Source: Escarpia spicata
Taxonomy: Eukaryota; Annelida; Polychaeta; Sabellida; Siboglinidae
Assembly: GCA_963995525.1 (NCBI GenBank)
Contig: OZ023214.1
Span: forward strand, 58,708,633-58,772,632
Reading direction: 5' to 3'
DNA length: 64,000 nucleotides
Shown here: in pieces, positions 1 to 8,535 of the stretch
Layout of the letters: the number at the start of each line of letters is the position of its first letter
Position numbering within the stretch: the stretch's first letter is position 1
Translations under genes and position numbers: made by a program
Notes under the pieces: generated by a model
Told to the model about the DNA's origin: nothing
Databases searched by the model: none
Seen by the model: only the letters and a program-made list of their open reading frames with translations

Positions 1-1418
1 CCAGAGAATTAATTCTAGGTGGCAGGTGGACAAGGAAGCCCTTTGGCTTATCGAGAGTCCGACTCTTTTATCTATGTGTATCCCGCCCGTCTGAGGTATG
101 TGTCGATTTTATTTTTAAACATATTCACACTAATAGCACCCACACAATCAGCAGATAATCTGTTCCATTCATTTACAGTCTTTTGTGATAATTAGAACTT
201 TCTTATATCTAACCTATACTGCTCCTTTGCTAATGTAACTTCATGTCCTCTAGTCCTTCTATCTTTCTTAACTGAGAAAAAAATATTTCTATTAATATTT
301 TCATAACCATTCATTATTTTAAACACTTCTATCTGATCTCCTCTCAATCTCCAGGTATCTAGTGTTGTTAAACCACATTTTTTAGGCATATTTCGTAACT
401 AAGATCCCTCAGTTTTGGTATCATTTTAGTTGCTCTCCTCTGCACTCTTTCTAGCATATCTATGTCCTTCTTGCAATATGGCCTCCACGCTTGAATACAA
501 TATTCTAAATGAGGCCTAACTATTGTTTTGTACAGCGGTATTATTAGCTCTTTTTCCTTATACGTTATGTTTTGCCTAATTAATCCAAGGATTTGATTTC
601 CCTTTGAAGCTGCAATTCCGCACTGCTCTGAAACCTTCATATCAGCACTAATGGTTAACCATAAGTCCTTTTCTTTTACAGTAGTACTTAGTACAGTACC
701 CCCCATTGTATATTCTACCTCTTTGTTACCATGTCCTGCGTGGAGGCATTTACATTTCCCAAAATTGAACAGCATTTGGCACTTTTCAGACCATTTGATC
801 AACCTGTCAACATCATCTTGTAAATGCTGTCTATCTCCATCACTTTTAATCCTTCTAAACACTTTTGTATCATCCGCAAATTTCAACAATTTGCTTGTTA
901 TTTCATCATCCAAATCGTTGATATATATTAAGAATAATATAGGTCCTAATACTGATCCCTGTGGTACCCCATCCAATACCGATTTCCAGTTTGAAGCCTC
1001 CCCATCAACTACTACACGTTGTCTTCTATCAATCAGCCATTGTTCTATCCAGTTTATTATACCATTTCCTATGCCATAGGCCTTTAGTTTAAGCAGTAAT
1101 CTTTGATGTGGTACTTTGTCGAAAGCTTTTTGAAAATCTAAGTAGACGATATCTACTGGTGATCCCTCATCTACCCAGTTAGTGATGTCTTCCAAAAAAC
1201 AAAAAATATTTGTTAAGCACGACCTCGCTTTAAAAAACCCATGTTGAGATGGGTTTATCAAGTTATGTTTAACAAGAAAATCCACCATGTGATCTTTAAT
1301 TAGTCTTTCTAATAATTAGCAAATCACTGATGTTAAACTCACTGGTCTATAGTTCTCTGACTTGTTTCTTGAACCTTTTTTAAATAACGGTTTAATGTTT
1401 GCCTCTTTCCATTCTAAA
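1..1418 (-). mobile_element. CR1-like LINE copy A, 3' half (split by copy B)
   Basis: Minus-strand 3' portion of a CR1-like non-LTR retrotransposon. The 3' UTR begins at the window edge and the RT reading frame follows (FADDTKVF, GVPQGS motifs). It stops at the codons for LEWKEAN at 1418. The same element resumes at 5248 with the preceding residues, so this is one old copy interrupted by copy B. A premature TAA (1316-1318) replaces a lysine codon before LLERL, and the C-terminal part is frame-shifted near 370-390. Confidence 0.85.
368..1288 (-). pseudogene. Reverse transcriptase fragment of copy A
   Basis: Reads the palm and thumb of a CR1-like RT: AFDKVPHQRLLLKLKAYGIG, then VPQGSVLGPILFLIYINDL, FADDTKVF and the C-terminal LERVQRRATKMIP. 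Truncated by an upstream nonsense codon (1316-1318) and a downstream frameshift, so it is a decaying copy of the ORF2 seen intact in copy B. Confidence 0.85.
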
Positions 1419-1442
1419 ATTGGAAAATCGACAACAGAAAAC

Positions 1443-2282
1443 ATGACAAACGTGAAGGTGACAGGGAAGAAAGTGACCATAGAGAAGGAGGGAGGGAAGA
1501 TGGAACAGGAAAGGAGAGTGGAAAATGAGATGGGACGAAAGAAGAAGGGACGAAAGGAAGTGAGAGCAAATGTGATAGAAGAGAAGTCGATAAAAGGGAC
1601 GCTGACAGGAGGAAAGGTGACAAGAGAAAAAGCGACAGGAAAGAATGGATCGGAAGAGAATGTGACAGGAGAGAAGACGACAGGGGGGAAAGATAACAAC
1701 CAGACAGATGCAAACCGAAGGAGCTATTCTAAGGCAGTGATTGAGGGGGCAATGAGGAAAGAGAGGGTGTTTATGGGTGACTCCATTATGAGAAAGACGG
1801 ACAAGACACTGAGCGAGGGGAAGGACATCGTTGTTTGTTTACCGGGGGCTAAGATTGAACATGTAACTGAGAGAGTAGAGAAGGTATTGGGACATGGCAA
1901 GGGGGGGTCTATACTGGTACATGTAGGAACAAATAATGCAGACAGGGAGGGAACAACTGCGATAGTACAGAAGTATAGACAGTTAGTGAGGAAGCTAAAG
2001 AAGACGAGAGTCGAACAGGTTATTTTGTCAGGAATTTTGCCAGTAATGGGAGGAAGGGGGGCAACGTATAGAAACTGCAAGAGGATGGCGATCAATGCAC
2101 TAGCTGAGCAGATGTGTGAAGAAGAGGGGGTGGGATTCACCAATTTATGGGGATACTTTGTTGGGAGGGAAGATATGTACATGAGAGATGGCCTCCATCT
2201 TAGTGGAAAGGGGGCAGCAGTTTTCTCAGAGAATCTGCTGCAATCTGTTGACAGTGGGACAGGTTGCATCTATTTAAACTAG
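1443..2282 (+). CDS. LINE ORF1 protein with SGNH-hydrolase (esterase) domain, 5'-truncated
   Basis: 279 codons counted from the first ATG after the copy A/B junction; the open frame continues upstream into copy A sequence but that part is chimeric. The N-terminal half is lysine/glutamate/threonine-rich low complexity made of short VTGEK-like repeats. The C-terminal half is an SGNH hydrolase: VFMGDSIMRKTD (nucleophile Ser about residue 114), VHVGTNNADREG (Asn about 164) and MRDGLHLSGKGAAVF (Asp 249, His 252). CR1 and some L2 LINEs are known to carry an esterase domain in ORF1. The triad is complete, so the domain may be active. It ends with TAG, in the same frame as ORF2. Confidence 0.8.
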   Translation: MTNVKVTGKKVTIEKEGGKMEQERRVENEMGRKKKGRKEVRANVIEEKSIKGTLTGGKVTREKATGKNGSEENVTGEKTTGGKDNNQTDANRRSYSKAVIEGAMRKERVFMGDSIMRKTDKTLSEGKDIVVCLPGAKIEHVTERVEKVLGHGKGGSILVHVGTNNADREGTTAIVQKYRQLVRKLKKTRVEQVILSGILPVMGGRGATYRNCKRMAINALAEQMCEEEGVGFTNLWGYFVGREDMYMRDGLHLSGKGAAVFSENLLQSVDSGTGCIYLN

Positions 2283-2447
2283 ATTTAACAGGGGGGACTC
2301 ACAGAAAAGCCTGAAAATGGAGGCATAGATAAAGACAGCACAAATAAATCAGCAAATAACAGTCTGGAAAACTCTTCTGAAGCTGGATATAAATGTGTTT
2401 GTTTAAATGCAAGGAGTATAGTAAACAAAAGAAACGAACTAAACATT

Positions 2448-5153
2448 ATGGTAGAAGATATTGACCCTCATATAATAGGTATAACCGAATCCTGGACCAC
2501 CACCGATATATCAGATGCTGAATTGGGACTGACAGGATATGTAATGTTTAGAATAGGAAGAAAGGGAGGTGGAGTTATTTTATATATTAAAGAATCTATT
2601 CAGGCTTATGAAATAAAATTAGAAAGAGAAGCAGATTGCGAAGAAGCTGTTTGGTGTAACATAGTTACAGGAAACTCAACGTTAACAGTTGGGTTAGTTT
2701 ATCGAAGTCCAAACATAAGCATAGAAGAGAATGAAAAAATACAAAACGCTATAAGGGAAGTAAGCAAACGGGACTGTATTATTATGGGGGATTTTAACCA
2801 TGGGCATATACAATGGAAATCTCTACAGAGTATGGGGAGAGAGGACCAAAAGTTTTTATTTTTAGTTCAAGATACATTCCTTTCTCAACATGTGCTAGAA
2901 CCAACCAGGGGTGAGAATGTGTTAGACATAGTTTTGTCCTCACAGAATGAATTAGTTGACAATGTCAAGATATGTGAGCCACTGGGGAGTAGTGATCACA
3001 ACCAGATACATTTTACCATCAAAGTAAAATCAGAAAGGAATAGTAAAAAGCAGTATAGGAGAAATTTCCACAAAGGAAGGTATAAGGAGATGAGGAAATA
3101 TTTAGCAAAGATAGACTGGAATAAGACACTGAAAAATAAGACGGCAACAGAATGCTGGAATATATTAAAGAGTGAAATTAAGTGCATAGTCGATAAATTT
3201 GTACCCTTCAAAAAACAAGGAAAACGGTCCAAAAAGAAACACTTATCGAAAGAAGCCATTATAAAAATTAAGTATAAACAAATGATGTGGAAGTCATATA
3301 GATGTACTGGAAATGATGAAGACTACAACAGTTATAAAGAAGCACTTAACCAAGCTACAGCTGAAATTAGAAATTCAAAGAGAAGCTATGAACAACAATT
3401 AGCTAGTAATATAAAACATGACAGCAAGAGTTTTTATGCGTATGTTCGAAGCAAACAGAATGTTCAAGATAAGGTCGGTCCTCTAGAAGATAGTGCTGGA
3501 AATATAATATCAGAGGGATTCTTAATGGCAGAAGACCTGAATGAGTACTTTAGTTCAGTGTTTACCAGGGAAGATATTAGTTCACTGCCAATACCAGAGG
3601 CTAAGTTCAAGGGGGCAGATTCAGACTATTTAGGACAATTAATTGTAACCCCGGAAATGGTAGCTAAGAAAATAAGGGCTATGAAGGATAATATATCACC
3701 TGGAGTGGATGGTGTTCCACCCAAACTACTATTGGAAATTGTAGAACAAATTAGCATACCACTTGCAACAGTTTTCAACTTATCATTAGAAGAGGGAGTG
3801 GTTCCTTTAGAATGGAAAGAAGCAAACATTAAACCGTTATTCAAAAAAGGTTCAAGAAACAAGTCAGAGAACTATAGACCAGTGAGTTTAACATCAGTGA
3901 TTTGTAAATTATTAGAAAGACTAATTAAAGATCACATGGTGGATTTTCTTGTTAAACAAAACTTGATAAACCCATCTCAACATGGTTTTTTTAAAGGGAG
4001 GTCATGCTTAACAAATATGTTATGTTTTTTGGAAGACATCACTAAGTGGGTAGATGAGGGATCACCAGTAGATATCGTCTACTTAGATTTTCAAAAAGCT
4101 TTTGACAAAGTACCACATCAAAGATTACTGCTTAAACTAAAGGCCTATGGCATAGGAAATGGTATAATAAACTGGATAGAACAATGGCTGATTGACAGAA
4201 GACAACGTGTAGTAGTTGACGGGGAGGCTTCAAACTGGAAATGGGTATTGAGTGGGGTACCACAGGGATCAATATTAGGTCCTATATTATTCTTAATATA
4301 TATCAATGATTTGGATGATGAAATAACAAGCAAGGTGTTGAAATTTGCGGATGATACAAAAGTGTTTAGAAGGATTAAAAGTGATGGAGATAGACAGCAT
4401 TTACAAGATGATCTTGGCAGGTTGATCAAATGGTCTAAAAAGTGGCAAATGCTGTTCAATTTTGGGAAATGTAAATGCCTCCACACAGGACATGGGAACG
4501 AAGAAGTAGAATATACAATGGGGGGTACTGTACTAAGTACTACTGTAAAAGAAAAGGACTTAGGGTTAACCATTAGTGCTGATATGAAGATTTCAGAGCA
4601 GTGCGGAATTGCAGCTTCAAAGGGAAATCAAATCCTTGGATTAATTAGGCGAAACATAACGTATAAGGAAAAAGAGCTAATAATACCGCTGTACAAAACA
4701 ATAGTTAGGCCTCATTTAGAATATTTTATTCAAGCATGGAGGCCATATCGCAGGAAGGACATAGATATGCTAGAAAGAGTGCAGAGGAGAGCAACTAAAA
4801 TGATACCAAATCTGAGGGATCTTAGTTACGAAATACGCCTAAAAAAATGCGGTTTAACAACACTAGAGACCAGGAGATTGAGAGGAGATCAGATAGAAGT
4901 GTTTAAAATATTGAAGGGTTATGAAAATATTGATAGAAATATGTTTTTCTCAGTTAAGAAAGATAGAAGGACTAGAGGACATGAACTTGCATTAGCAAAG
5001 GAGCAGAGTAAATTGGATATAAGAAAGTTTTCTTTTTCACAAAGGACTGTAAATGAATGGAACAGATTACCTGCTGATTGTGTGGGTGCTAGTAGCGTGA
5101 ATATGTTTAAAAATCAAATCGACACATACCTCAGACGGGCGGGATACACATAG
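2448..5153 (+). CDS. LINE ORF2: apurinic-type endonuclease plus reverse transcriptase
   Basis: 901 codons, uninterrupted. The endonuclease (EEP fold) spans about 1-200: GITESW (Glu 14), MGDFNHG (Asp 115, Asn 117), GSSDHNQ (Asp 183, His 184). Its first catalytic motif, LNARS (Asn at 2406), lies upstream of this ATG; the frame is open from 2289, so the true start is probably further upstream and not an in-frame AUG. The RT follows: SPGVDGVP, YRPVSLTS, the AFDKVPH box, SGVPQGSILGPILFLIYIND (about 602-621), and FADDTKVF with catalytic Asp 635 and 636. The C-terminus (ERVQRRATKMI, FSQRTVNEWNRLP) is typical of the CR1/Jockey group. It would reverse-transcribe element RNA at a nicked target. Confidence 0.9.
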   Translation: MVEDIDPHIIGITESWTTTDISDAELGLTGYVMFRIGRKGGGVILYIKESIQAYEIKLEREADCEEAVWCNIVTGNSTLTVGLVYRSPNISIEENEKIQNAIREVSKRDCIIMGDFNHGHIQWKSLQSMGREDQKFLFLVQDTFLSQHVLEPTRGENVLDIVLSSQNELVDNVKICEPLGSSDHNQIHFTIKVKSERNSKKQYRRNFHKGRYKEMRKYLAKIDWNKTLKNKTATECWNILKSEIKCIVDKFVPFKKQGKRSKKKHLSKEAIIKIKYKQMMWKSYRCTGNDEDYNSYKEALNQATAEIRNSKRSYEQQLASNIKHDSKSFYAYVRSKQNVQDKVGPLEDSAGNIISEGFLMAEDLNEYFSSVFTREDISSLPIPEAKFKGADSDYLGQLIVTPEMVAKKIRAMKDNISPGVDGVPPKLLLEIVEQISIPLATVFNLSLEEGVVPLEWKEANIKPLFKKGSRNKSENYRPVSLTSVICKLLERLIKDHMVDFLVKQNLINPSQHGFFKGRSCLTNMLCFLEDITKWVDEGSPVDIVYLDFQKAFDKVPHQRLLLKLKAYGIGNGIINWIEQWLIDRRQRVVVDGEASNWKWVLSGVPQGSILGPILFLIYINDLDDEITSKVLKFADDTKVFRRIKSDGDRQHLQDDLGRLIKWSKKWQMLFNFGKCKCLHTGHGNEEVEYTMGGTVLSTTVKEKDLGLTISADMKISEQCGIAASKGNQILGLIRRNITYKEKELIIPLYKTIVRPHLEYFIQAWRPYRRKDIDMLERVQRRATKMIPNLRDLSYEIRLKKCGLTTLETRRLRGDQIEVFKILKGYENIDRNMFFSVKKDRRTRGHELALAKEQSKLDIRKFSFSQRTVNEWNRLPADCVGASSVNMFKNQIDTYLRRAGYT

Positions 5154-5250
5154 ATAAAAGGGTCGGACTCTCGATAAGCCAAAGGGCTTCCTTGTCCACC
5201 TGCCACCTAGAGTTAATTCTCTGGGTGGCAATCTTGTTAAATCTTGTTAA
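5154..5250 (+). other. 3' UTR and terminal repeat of copy B
   Basis: After the ORF2 stop there are about 97 bases ending in two tandem copies of ATCTTGTTAA (5231-5250). Just before the tail, CCACCTAGAG and TTCTCTGGGTGG can pair as a short stem-loop. The same stem and tail occur at the 3' ends of copies A (window start), C (about 23590-23635) and F (58098-58150). A conserved 3' stem plus short repeat tail is how CR1/L2 reverse transcriptases recognise their RNA. Confidence 0.7.
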
Positions 5251-5252
5251 AG

Positions 5253-5775
5253 GAACCACTCCCTCTTCTAATGACAAATTGAAAACTGTTGCAAGCGGTA
5301 CGCTAATTTGTTCTACAATTTCCAATAGTAGTTTGGGCGGAATCCCATCCACTCCAGGTGCTTTATTATCCTTCATAGCCCTTATTTTCTTAGCTACCCT
5401 TTCCGGGGTTACAATTAATTGTCCTAAATAGTCTGAATCTGCCCCCTCGAACTTAGCCTCTGGTACTGGCAGTGAATTAATATCTTCCCTGGTAAACATT
5501 GAACTAAAGTACTCATTCAGGTCTTCTGCCATTAAGAATCCCTCTGATATTATATTTCCAGCACTATCTTCTAGAGGACCGAACTTATCTTGAACTTTCT
5601 GTTTGCTTCGAACATACGCATAAAAACTCTTGCTGTCATGTTTTATATTACTAGCTAATTGTTGTTCATAGCTTCTCTTTGAATTTCTAATTTCAGCTGT
5701 AGCTTGGTTAAGTGCTTCTTTATAACTGTTGTAGTCTTCATCATTTCCAGTACATCTATATGACTTCCACATCAT
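5253..5775 (-). pseudogene. ORF2 fragment of copy A (linker and RT start)
   Basis: Encodes MMWKSYRCTGNDEDYNSYKE through APGVDGIPPKLLLEI to FNLSLEEGVVPL, colinear with residues of copy B ORF2. Downstream codons on the minus strand read into copy B's 3' UTR and are not element coding sequence. Confidence 0.8.
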
Positions 5776-5935
5776 TTGTTTATACTTAATTTTTCTAATG
5801 CCTTCTTTCGATAAGTGTTTCTTTTTGGACTGATTCCCTTGTTTTTTGAAGGGAACAAATTTATCAACACTTATGCCCTTAATTTCACTCTTTAATATAT
5901 TCCAGCATTCTGTTGCCGTCTTATTTTTCAGAGTG

Positions 5936-6833
5936 TTATTTCAGTCTATCTGCTGAATATTTCCTCATGTCCTTACACCTTCCTTTGTGGAAATTTCTCC
6001 TATACTGCTTTTTACTATTCCTTTCTGATTTTACTTTGATGATAAAATGTATCTGGTTGTGATCGCTACTCCCCAGTGGCTCACATATCTTGACATTGTC
6101 AACCAATTCATTCTGTGAGGACAAAACTATGTCTAACACATTCTCACCCCTGGTTGGTTCTAGCACATGTTGACAAAGGAAAGTATCTTGAACTAAAAAC
6201 TTGTGGTCTTCACTCCCCATACTCTGTAGAGATTTCCATTGTATATGCCCGTGGTTAAAATCACCCATAATAATACAGTCCCGTTTGCTTACTTCCCTTA
6301 TAGCGTTTTGTATTTTTTCATTGTCTTCTAAGCGCCCGAGGGCAATTTTAATTGATTGGGCGCTATACAAGTATTTTTATTTTTATTTATATGCTTATGT
6401 TTGGACTTCAATAAACTAACCCAACTGTTAACATTGAGTTTCCTGTAACTATGTTACACCAAACAGCTTCTTCGCAATCTGCTTCTCTTTTTAATTTTAT
6501 TTCATAAGTCTGGATAGATTCTTTAATATATAATATAACTCCACCTCCCTTTCTTCCTGTTCTATCTTTCTTAAACATTGCATATCCTGTCAGTCCCAAT
6601 TCAGCATCTGATATATCGGTGGTGGTCCAGGATTCGGTTATACCTATTATGTGAGGGTCAATATCTTCTACCATAATGTTTAGTTCATTTCTTTTGTTTA
6701 CTATACTCCTTGCATTTAAACAAACACATTTATATCCAGCTTCAGAAGAGTTTTCCAGACTGTTCTTTGCTGATTTATTTGTGCTGTATGTGTAGACATA
6801 TATATTAGATTTATGATGTATTCTAGGGGTCAC
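5936..6833 (-). pseudogene. Endonuclease fragment of copy A, interrupted by a 61-bp insertion
   Basis: Two pieces of the ORF2 endonuclease: 6408-6787 (LNARSI, GITESW and GGGVILYIKES parts) and 5936-6329 (ENEKIQNAIREVSKRDCIIM, GDFNHG, GSSDHN parts). The 61-bp SINE-tail-like insertion at 6330-6390 lies between the codons for RSPNISIE and ENEKI of the intact copy. Codons upstream of about 6787 are unrelated flank. Confidence 0.78.
6330..6390 (+). mobile_element. 61-bp insertion resembling a SINE 3' tail
   Basis: Absent from the intact copy B sequence, so it is a clean insertion. It contains AGCGCCC (6331-6337) and GGGCGCT (6358-6364), which form a perfect 7-bp stem, followed by CTATACAAGTATTTTTATTT. 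Many invertebrate tRNA-derived SINEs end in such a GCGCT-ATATAAG-T/A-rich tail; the SINE at 50.6 kb ends similarly (GTGCTATATATAAGAAC). No promoter boxes are present, so it would be a heavily 5'-truncated copy. Confidence 0.5.
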
Positions 6834-6839
6834 AGATTA

Positions 6840-7200
6840 ATCCCTGAAATTTGGCGTTCGAGGTTCAAATTGTGTAAGAGGAAAATGTTAAGATACCCTA
6901 ATACATATGTTAGGTCGATTATAAGTATATATTTTAAACATTCCTGTTTATTTATAAGCATGTAGACATCAAAGCATATTAACTGCTTAACCACATGTGT
7001 TGCCTAAATCCCAGATGTGTGGAGTGCAATTAGAGGTTTTTCTTATATCTACCCAAAAACATCCAGACAGATCTCTTACAATTGTTTTCTAAAAGAAATG
7101 TTCTAAAACATGTTTTTTTTCTCCGCAGTAATACAATCACACAGTCACTTTCATATAATCATTTTATACGTGTATATATAATATATACAACTTCAGTTTT
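6840..7200. other. No gene seen (intron or flank left of exon 15)
   Basis: AT-rich non-coding DNA between the LINE and the 35-bp array. No exon-like module, TIR or RNA gene recognised. Confidence 0.5.
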
Positions 7201-7204
7201 TATA

Positions 7205-7614
7205 TGGTTGTTTTTGTGTATACCATTATGTTGTTGTAGCTGTTGTTTTTGTGTATACCATTATGTTGTTGTAGCTGTTGTTTTTGTGTATACCATTATG
7301 TTGTTGTAGCTGTTGTTTTTGTGTATACCATTATGTTGTTGTAGCTGTTGTTTTTGTGTATACCATTATGTCGTTGCTGCTGTTGTTTTTGTGTATACCA
7401 TTATGTCGTTGTTGCTGTTGTTTTTGTGTATACCGTTATGTCGTTGATGCTGTTGTTTTTGTGTATGTCATTATGTTGTTGTTGCTGTTGTTTTTGTGTA
7501 TACCATTATGTTGTTGTTGTGTATACCAGTATGTTGTTGTTGCTGTTGTTTTTGTGTATACCAATATGTTGTTGTTGCTGTTGTCTTTGTGTATACCATT
7601 ATGTTGTTGTTGCA
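7205..7614 (+). repeat. 35-bp minisatellite, about 11 copies
   Basis: Unit is roughly TTTTTGTGTATACCATTATG followed by TTGTTGTAGCTGTTG, period 35 bp. Left copies are almost identical (GTTGTAGC variant); right copies carry GTTGTTGC, GTCGTTGC and a shortened unit. It lies in the intron about 65 bp beyond the exon 15 donor. Because three units are 105 bp, long spurious open frames appear in it. Confidence 0.92.
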
Positions 7615-7678
7615 AAATAAAATTTGATTTGCTTGATTTGACTATTATACACAGGCTTTTGTCTTACATAATACTCAC

Positions 7679-7789
7679 CAATTTCACAGTTTGAACCGGC
7701 ATAGTTCATGTTACAGAAGCAATTGTAGTATGTAATGCTGTTGAGGCAGGTTCCCCCATTGTGGCATGGATTACTGGCACACTGGTCAA
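7679..7789 (-). CDS. Exon 15: EGF domain 6; last exon seen
   Basis: 111-nt phase 1-1 exon with acceptor TTGGCAG and donor GTGAGT. It reads VDQCASNPCHNGGTCLNSIT then YYNCFCNMNYAGSNCEI, a complete EGF. Most like exon 12 (VD-x-CAS, CHNGGTC). It ends on a donor and no further exon is recognisable down to position 1, so the rest of the gene lies to the left of the window. Confidence 0.87.
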
Positions 7790-7839
7790 CTGCCAAAAGC
7801 AAGTATGGTGGAAATAAACATACTATGGTTAACAGCTGC

Positions 7840-8410
7840 ATTCATAGTAACAATACTGATGAACAACAATACCAATGAAAGCTAAGTATTTCATATGCAC
7901 TTACTAATTAGGGACTAGTAAACATTTGCATATGGTACCTGTTCATTCCCTTCAATATTTATATAAGATACATCAATGTTAGAATGTAAATGGATGTAAC
8001 GGTAACCTTAAACTAACTCAGTATTAATAATTCAATAATTTGTCAAACATTCTATTTTTCCAATGGATAAGTATAATCAAGGATCCACTAGTCTGTACAG
8101 TATTCACTTGTCCAATGGAAAAGCTAACAAAGCCTGCAATTATAAACTAACAGAACTTTCAAAAACTAGTAGCACACAGACATCCGCAGGAACAGATCCA
8201 CTTGTTTGATGGTTAATTCACTTGTCCCGACAATCGGGCATTTTCAGCCATGTTAATGTATTAATTATATATGTAATTGAACCTGACCATTTCTCTGAAT
8301 TGACATATGGTGAAGGAAACTGACCTCCTAGGAAAGAGACAAATTAAAGTCATTGTTATGCTTTTGAAAATATGGTAAGTTAAGCAATTTACACGTTAAT
8401 AATTGTTATA
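7840..8410. other. Intron between exons 14 and 15
   Basis: About 630 bp intron. AT-rich and unique-looking; no repeat or further exon recognised. Confidence 0.6.
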
Positions 8411-8418
8411 CTACTTAC

Positions 8419-8535
8419 CATTTTCGCAGTTGTGTCCAGCATAACCTACAATGCACTCACAAGTGTGCATGTCCACGTGAGGAGTGGAACAGCTGCCACC
8501 TTGCTGACATGGGCGGCTTGCACACTCATCAATAT
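8419..8535 (-). CDS. Exon 14: EGF domain 5 (calcium-binding type)
   Basis: 117-nt phase 1-1 exon with acceptor GTTGTAG and donor GTAAGT. It starts DIDECASRPCQQGGSCSTPH and continues VDMHTCECIVGYAGHNCEN. Canonical DIDEC calcium-binding EGF. Its acceptor and first four codons (GTTGTAG then ATATTGATGAG) are repeated about 66 times in the 108-bp array that occupies the 3' part of the preceding intron. The intron to exon 13 is about 15.4 kb and also holds a CR1-like LINE and a second array. Confidence 0.88.

Larger units (their letters stand above)
1419..5247 (+). mobile_element. CR1-like LINE copy B, near-intact, inserted into copy A
   Basis: Plus-strand element with ORF1 (SGNH esterase), ORF2 (endonuclease plus RT) and a short 3' UTR. 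It ends in two copies of the 10-bp repeat ATCTTGTTAA. Flanking DNA on both sides is the RT gene of copy A, split within the sequence coding VVPLEWK; a 4-bp TAAA occurs at both junctions (1415-1418 and 5248-5251) and is the probable target duplication. The 5' end is truncated: copy C at 20.45 kb carries more upstream ORF1. ORF2 is uninterrupted, so this is the youngest copy here. Confidence 0.88.
5248..6787 (-). mobile_element. CR1-like LINE copy A, 5' half (continuation)
   Basis: Minus-strand 5' portion of the LINE split by copy B. It encodes, in order on the minus strand, CLNARSIVNKRNELNIMVED, the rest of the endonuclease, and the RT start down to SLEEGVVPL, where copy B interrupts. The 5' end at about 6787 is truncated just inside the leader to the endonuclease. 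The reading frame is broken near 5940 and by a 61-bp insertion at 6330-6390. Confidence 0.83.

Noticed and set aside
651..1079. Plus-strand open frame opposite the RT of copy A (also at 4145-4573, 47544 and 59019 opposite other copies)
   Set aside because: Antisense shadow of the RT reading frame, seen at the same place opposite every copy of the LINE.
1362..1442. The first 27 codons of the open frame running into LINE ORF1
   Set aside because: They belong to the older minus-strand copy A (read in antisense) and are fused by the insertion; not element coding sequence.
1..6787. Twin-priming inversion as the origin of the minus/plus/minus LINE arrangement
   Set aside because: Twin priming inverts the 5' part of a single copy. 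Here the two minus-strand pieces are complementary halves of one element, which simple nested insertion explains fully.
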